DNA of 64,000 bases, from positions 40,557 to 104,556 of the forward strand of contig DASSNE010000009.1 of the NCBI GenBank assembly GCA_035688265.1, written 5' to 3'. The DNA is from DASSBR01 sp035688265 (lineage in GTDB: Bacteria; Pseudomonadota; Gammaproteobacteria; Natronospirales; DASSBR01). The notes under the pieces were generated by a model. The model was given only the letters and a program-made list of their open reading frames with translations. It did not search any database and had not been told where the DNA came from. Below are positions 62,189-64,000 of this stretch, in pieces (the first letter of the stretch is position 1; each line of letters begins with the position of its first letter). The position numbers and the translations under genes are program-made.

Positions 62189-63148
62189 ATGCCAAAAACC
62201 GCCAGACACGAATGCCTGATCCCGCCGGAGTTGTCCGGCGAGCGGCTCGACCAGGCGCTGGCGCAACTGCTGCCGGATTATTCGCGCGAGCGCCTGAAGC
62301 GCTGGATCAAGGACGGCGCGGTGACGCTGAACGAGCGCACGCCGCGGCCGCGCGATCATGTGGCGGGCGGTGACCTGGTGCGCCTGAACGCCGTGTTGGA
62401 GGCGGAGACGCCGATGCGGCCGGAGGCACTGCCGCTGGATGTGGCCTACGAGGACGAGGCCGTCATCGTCATCAACAAGCCCGCCGGGCTGGTGGTGCAT
62501 CCGGGCGCCGGCAATCCCGCCGGTACCCTGCAGAACGCGCTGCTGCATCACGCGCCGGAGCTGGTGCACGTACCGCGTGCCGGCATCGTGCACCGGCTCG
62601 ACAAAGAAACGTCGGGGCTGCTGGTCGTGGCGCGCTCGATCAAGGCGCACACGCGGCTGGTCGAGGCGCTCGCCGCGCGCGAGGTCAAGCGCCGCTACGA
62701 GGCGATCGCCGTCGGCGTGATGACGGCCGGCGGTGTCGTCGACGCGCCGATCGGCCGGCACCGCACCGACCGGGTGCGAATGGCGGTGCAGGACGGCGGC
62801 CGCCGGGCCGTGACGCATTACCGCGTGATCGAGCGGCTGCGCGCGCATACCTATATATCCATCGAACTCGAGACCGGTCGCACGCACCAGATCCGCGTCC
62901 ACATGGCCCACGTGCGCTATCCGCTGGTGGGCGATCCGGTCTACGGCCGCCGGCTGGTCGTCCCCAAGGGCGCCGATGACGAGACGATCGCCGCGCTGCG
63001 CGCATTCAAGCGCCAGGCGCTGCATGCGCGCGAGCTGGGCTTCGTTCATCCCGACAGCGGAAAGTCGGTGAGCTTCAAGGCGCCGCTGCCCGACGACATG
63101 CGCGGCCTGCTCGAAGTGCTGCGCCAGGATGCTGCCAGTCATGATTGA
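62189..63148 (+). CDS. rluD: 23S rRNA pseudouridine synthase RluD
   Basis: 319 residues. S4 RNA-binding domain (about 15-70, ERLDQALAQLLPDYSRERLKRWI) and catalytic domain with the motif GIVHRLDKETSGLLVVAR holding the catalytic Asp. Modifies the helix 69 loop of 23S rRNA (residues 1911, 1915, 1917 in E. coli). Overlaps pgeF by 20 bp. Confidence 0.95.
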   Translation: MPKTARHECLIPPELSGERLDQALAQLLPDYSRERLKRWIKDGAVTLNERTPRPRDHVAGGDLVRLNAVLEAETPMRPEALPLDVAYEDEAVIVINKPAGLVVHPGAGNPAGTLQNALLHHAPELVHVPRAGIVHRLDKETSGLLVVARSIKAHTRLVEALAAREVKRRYEAIAVGVMTAGGVVDAPIGRHRTDRVRMAVQDGGRRAVTHYRVIERLRAHTYISIELETGRTHQIRVHMAHVRYPLVGDPVYGRRLVVPKGADDETIAALRAFKRQALHARELGFVHPDSGKSVSFKAPLPDDMRGLLEVLRQDAASHD

Positions 63149-63860
63149 GGGAGCGGCGCCGCCCGGCGTGCGGGTGCTGACGACCACGCGCGACGGCGGC
63201 GTCAGCGTGGGGCCATACAGCTCGCTGAACCTGGCCGGTCATGTCGACGACGATCCGGCGGCGGTGGCCGAGAACCGGCGCCGGCTGGTCGGGGCGCTGG
63301 CGCTGCCGGGCGACCCGGCGTGGCTCGAACAGGTTCATGGCACGCGCGTGCTGGAACTCCATGACGAGCCGCCGACGGCGCCCGCCGATGCGGCGTTGAC
63401 GCGCAAGCCGGGTGTCGTGCTGGCGGTGCTGACGGCCGATTGTCTGCCGGTGGTGCTGGCGGCAAGCGACGGTTCCGCGGTGGCGGTGGTTCATGCCGGC
63501 TGGCGGGGCATGGCCGCGGACATTATCGAAGCGGCCATCGAGGCGCTCGCGGTTGCGCCCGACCGGCTGCAGGCATGGCTGGGGCCGGCGATCGGACCGG
63601 CGGCGTATGAAGTCGGCGCGGACGTGCGCGCTGCGTTCGTGGATCGGGACGCGGGCGCGGCAGCGGCCTTCATGGCCGGGCGGCCGGACAAGTGGCAGTG
63701 CGACTTGTACGCGCTCGCGCGGCGGCGGCTCGCGGCAGCCGGTGTCGAAGCCGTCAGCGGCGGCGGATTTTGCACGTATTCGGACCGCGAACGGTTCTTT
63801 TCCTATCGCCGCGACGGCCAATGCGGCAGGATGGCAACATTGGCGTGGCTGGAAAAGTAG
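63129..63860 (+). CDS. pgeF: peptidoglycan editing factor (laccase-domain, YfiH family)
   Basis: 243 residues (239 if the ATG at 63141 is used). Metal-site motifs in order: TADCLPVVLA, VVHAGWRGMAADII, GPAIGPAAYEVG and GGFCTYSD. Family members remove L-Ser-containing muropeptides or act as purine phosphorylases/adenosine deaminases. Coupled to rluD. The IS630 transposase end abuts its stop codon. Confidence 0.93.
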   Translation: MLPVMIEGAAPPGVRVLTTTRDGGVSVGPYSSLNLAGHVDDDPAAVAENRRRLVGALALPGDPAWLEQVHGTRVLELHDEPPTAPADAALTRKPGVVLAVLTADCLPVVLAASDGSAVAVVHAGWRGMAADIIEAAIEALAVAPDRLQAWLGPAIGPAAYEVGADVRAAFVDRDAGAAAAFMAGRPDKWQCDLYALARRRLAAAGVEAVSGGGFCTYSDRERFFSYRRDGQCGRMATLAWLEK

Positions 63861-64000
63861 CTAGTGTAGTGTTTCATGCTGTTTGGAACTTAAGCGCCTA
63901 TTGGCGCGGATCACCTTCTGCAGGATGTCGCGAGCGCTCTTGGTCCAGATAAAAGGTTTGGGATTGTCGTTGTGATGTGCGACGTACTCGTCGATGGCAG
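63861..64000 (-). mobile_element. IS630-type transposase, C-terminal part
   Basis: Minus-strand frame ending TAG at 63861 encodes AIDEYVAHHNDNPKPFIWTK and ARDILQKVIRANRRL, the typical C-terminus of IS630-family transposases. It continues beyond the right edge of the window. The stop lies directly against the pgeF stop (63858-63860), so the element has inserted at, or its end overlaps, the gene end. Confidence 0.85.

Noticed and set aside
61577..63187. 536-residue minus-strand open frame
   Set aside because: It spans antisense of rluD and an alternate frame of bamD, both certain genes; no homology is visible.

Overview
The window is high-GC, densely packed proteobacterial chromosome. Several features point to a gammaproteobacterium, possibly near the Xanthomonadales: an aspartokinase/homoserine dehydrogenase fusion in a met operon, a pilR-pilS-sucC-sucD neighbourhood, a sigma54/PilR-type pilA promoter, GTAGGAGCG-type REP elements, and bamD-rluD-pgeF clustering. 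This placement is inferred from gene content and remembered gene orders; no ribosomal or other marker gene is present, and betaproteobacteria share many of these traits.

Layout. 1-5.2 kb: the 3' part of a hybrid histidine kinase, then a BlaI / M56 sensor protease / HEAT-repeat operon in which the protease itself ends in HEAT repeats. 5.3-20.4 kb (all minus strand): an AsmA-like protein, a metal regulon (CDF exporter, ArsR/SmtB repressor, CzcCBA-type RND pump) and an iron block (PepSY protein, TonB receptor, OprB porin, P19 iron protein, polyferredoxin) with two Fur-box-like sites. 20.5-26.4 kb: cysH, a stand-alone CysB-like DNA-binding domain, and the metY-metX-thrA operon preceded by a terminator and what looks like a methionine-codon leader peptide with an alternative antiterminator pairing. 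26.6-33.4 kb: an M28 peptidase, then a tightly coupled four-gene operon (cupredoxin, GGDEF/EAL receptor, DUF3034 barrel-like protein, exported truncated globin). 33.5-41.2 kb: a glycosyltransferase/glycogen-debranching pair, the AmmeMemoRadiSam trio, a VapBC module and msrA. 41.2-50.5 kb: glycosyltransferases, a methyltransferase, a flippase, a polyprenyl-phosphate glycosyltransferase and a large GT-C-like membrane protein immediately downstream of pilA, which together look like a pilin or surface-glycan glycosylation locus, partly AT-rich. 50.5-53.3 kb: a toxin-antitoxin cluster (frameshifted RelE/ParE toxin with intact antitoxin, DUF4143 ATPase, antitoxin remnant, HicAB). 53.4-57.2 kb: pilR and pilS, separated by a GIY-YIG gene and a tandem array of 117-119 bp palindromic repeats. 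57.2-63.9 kb: housekeeping sucCD, nadE, bamD, rluD, pgeF, with CTAG-rich heptamer repeats on both sides of nadE. The right edge holds the C-terminus of an IS630-type transposase.

The pieces connect functionally: PilS/PilR probably drive the sigma54 promoter of pilA, and the adjacent glycan genes may decorate the pilin. Fur and an ArsR/SmtB sensor probably control iron import and metal export. The four-gene cupredoxin/c-di-GMP operon looks like a periplasmic redox- or ligand-sensing system. No tRNA, rRNA or CRISPR array was recognised.
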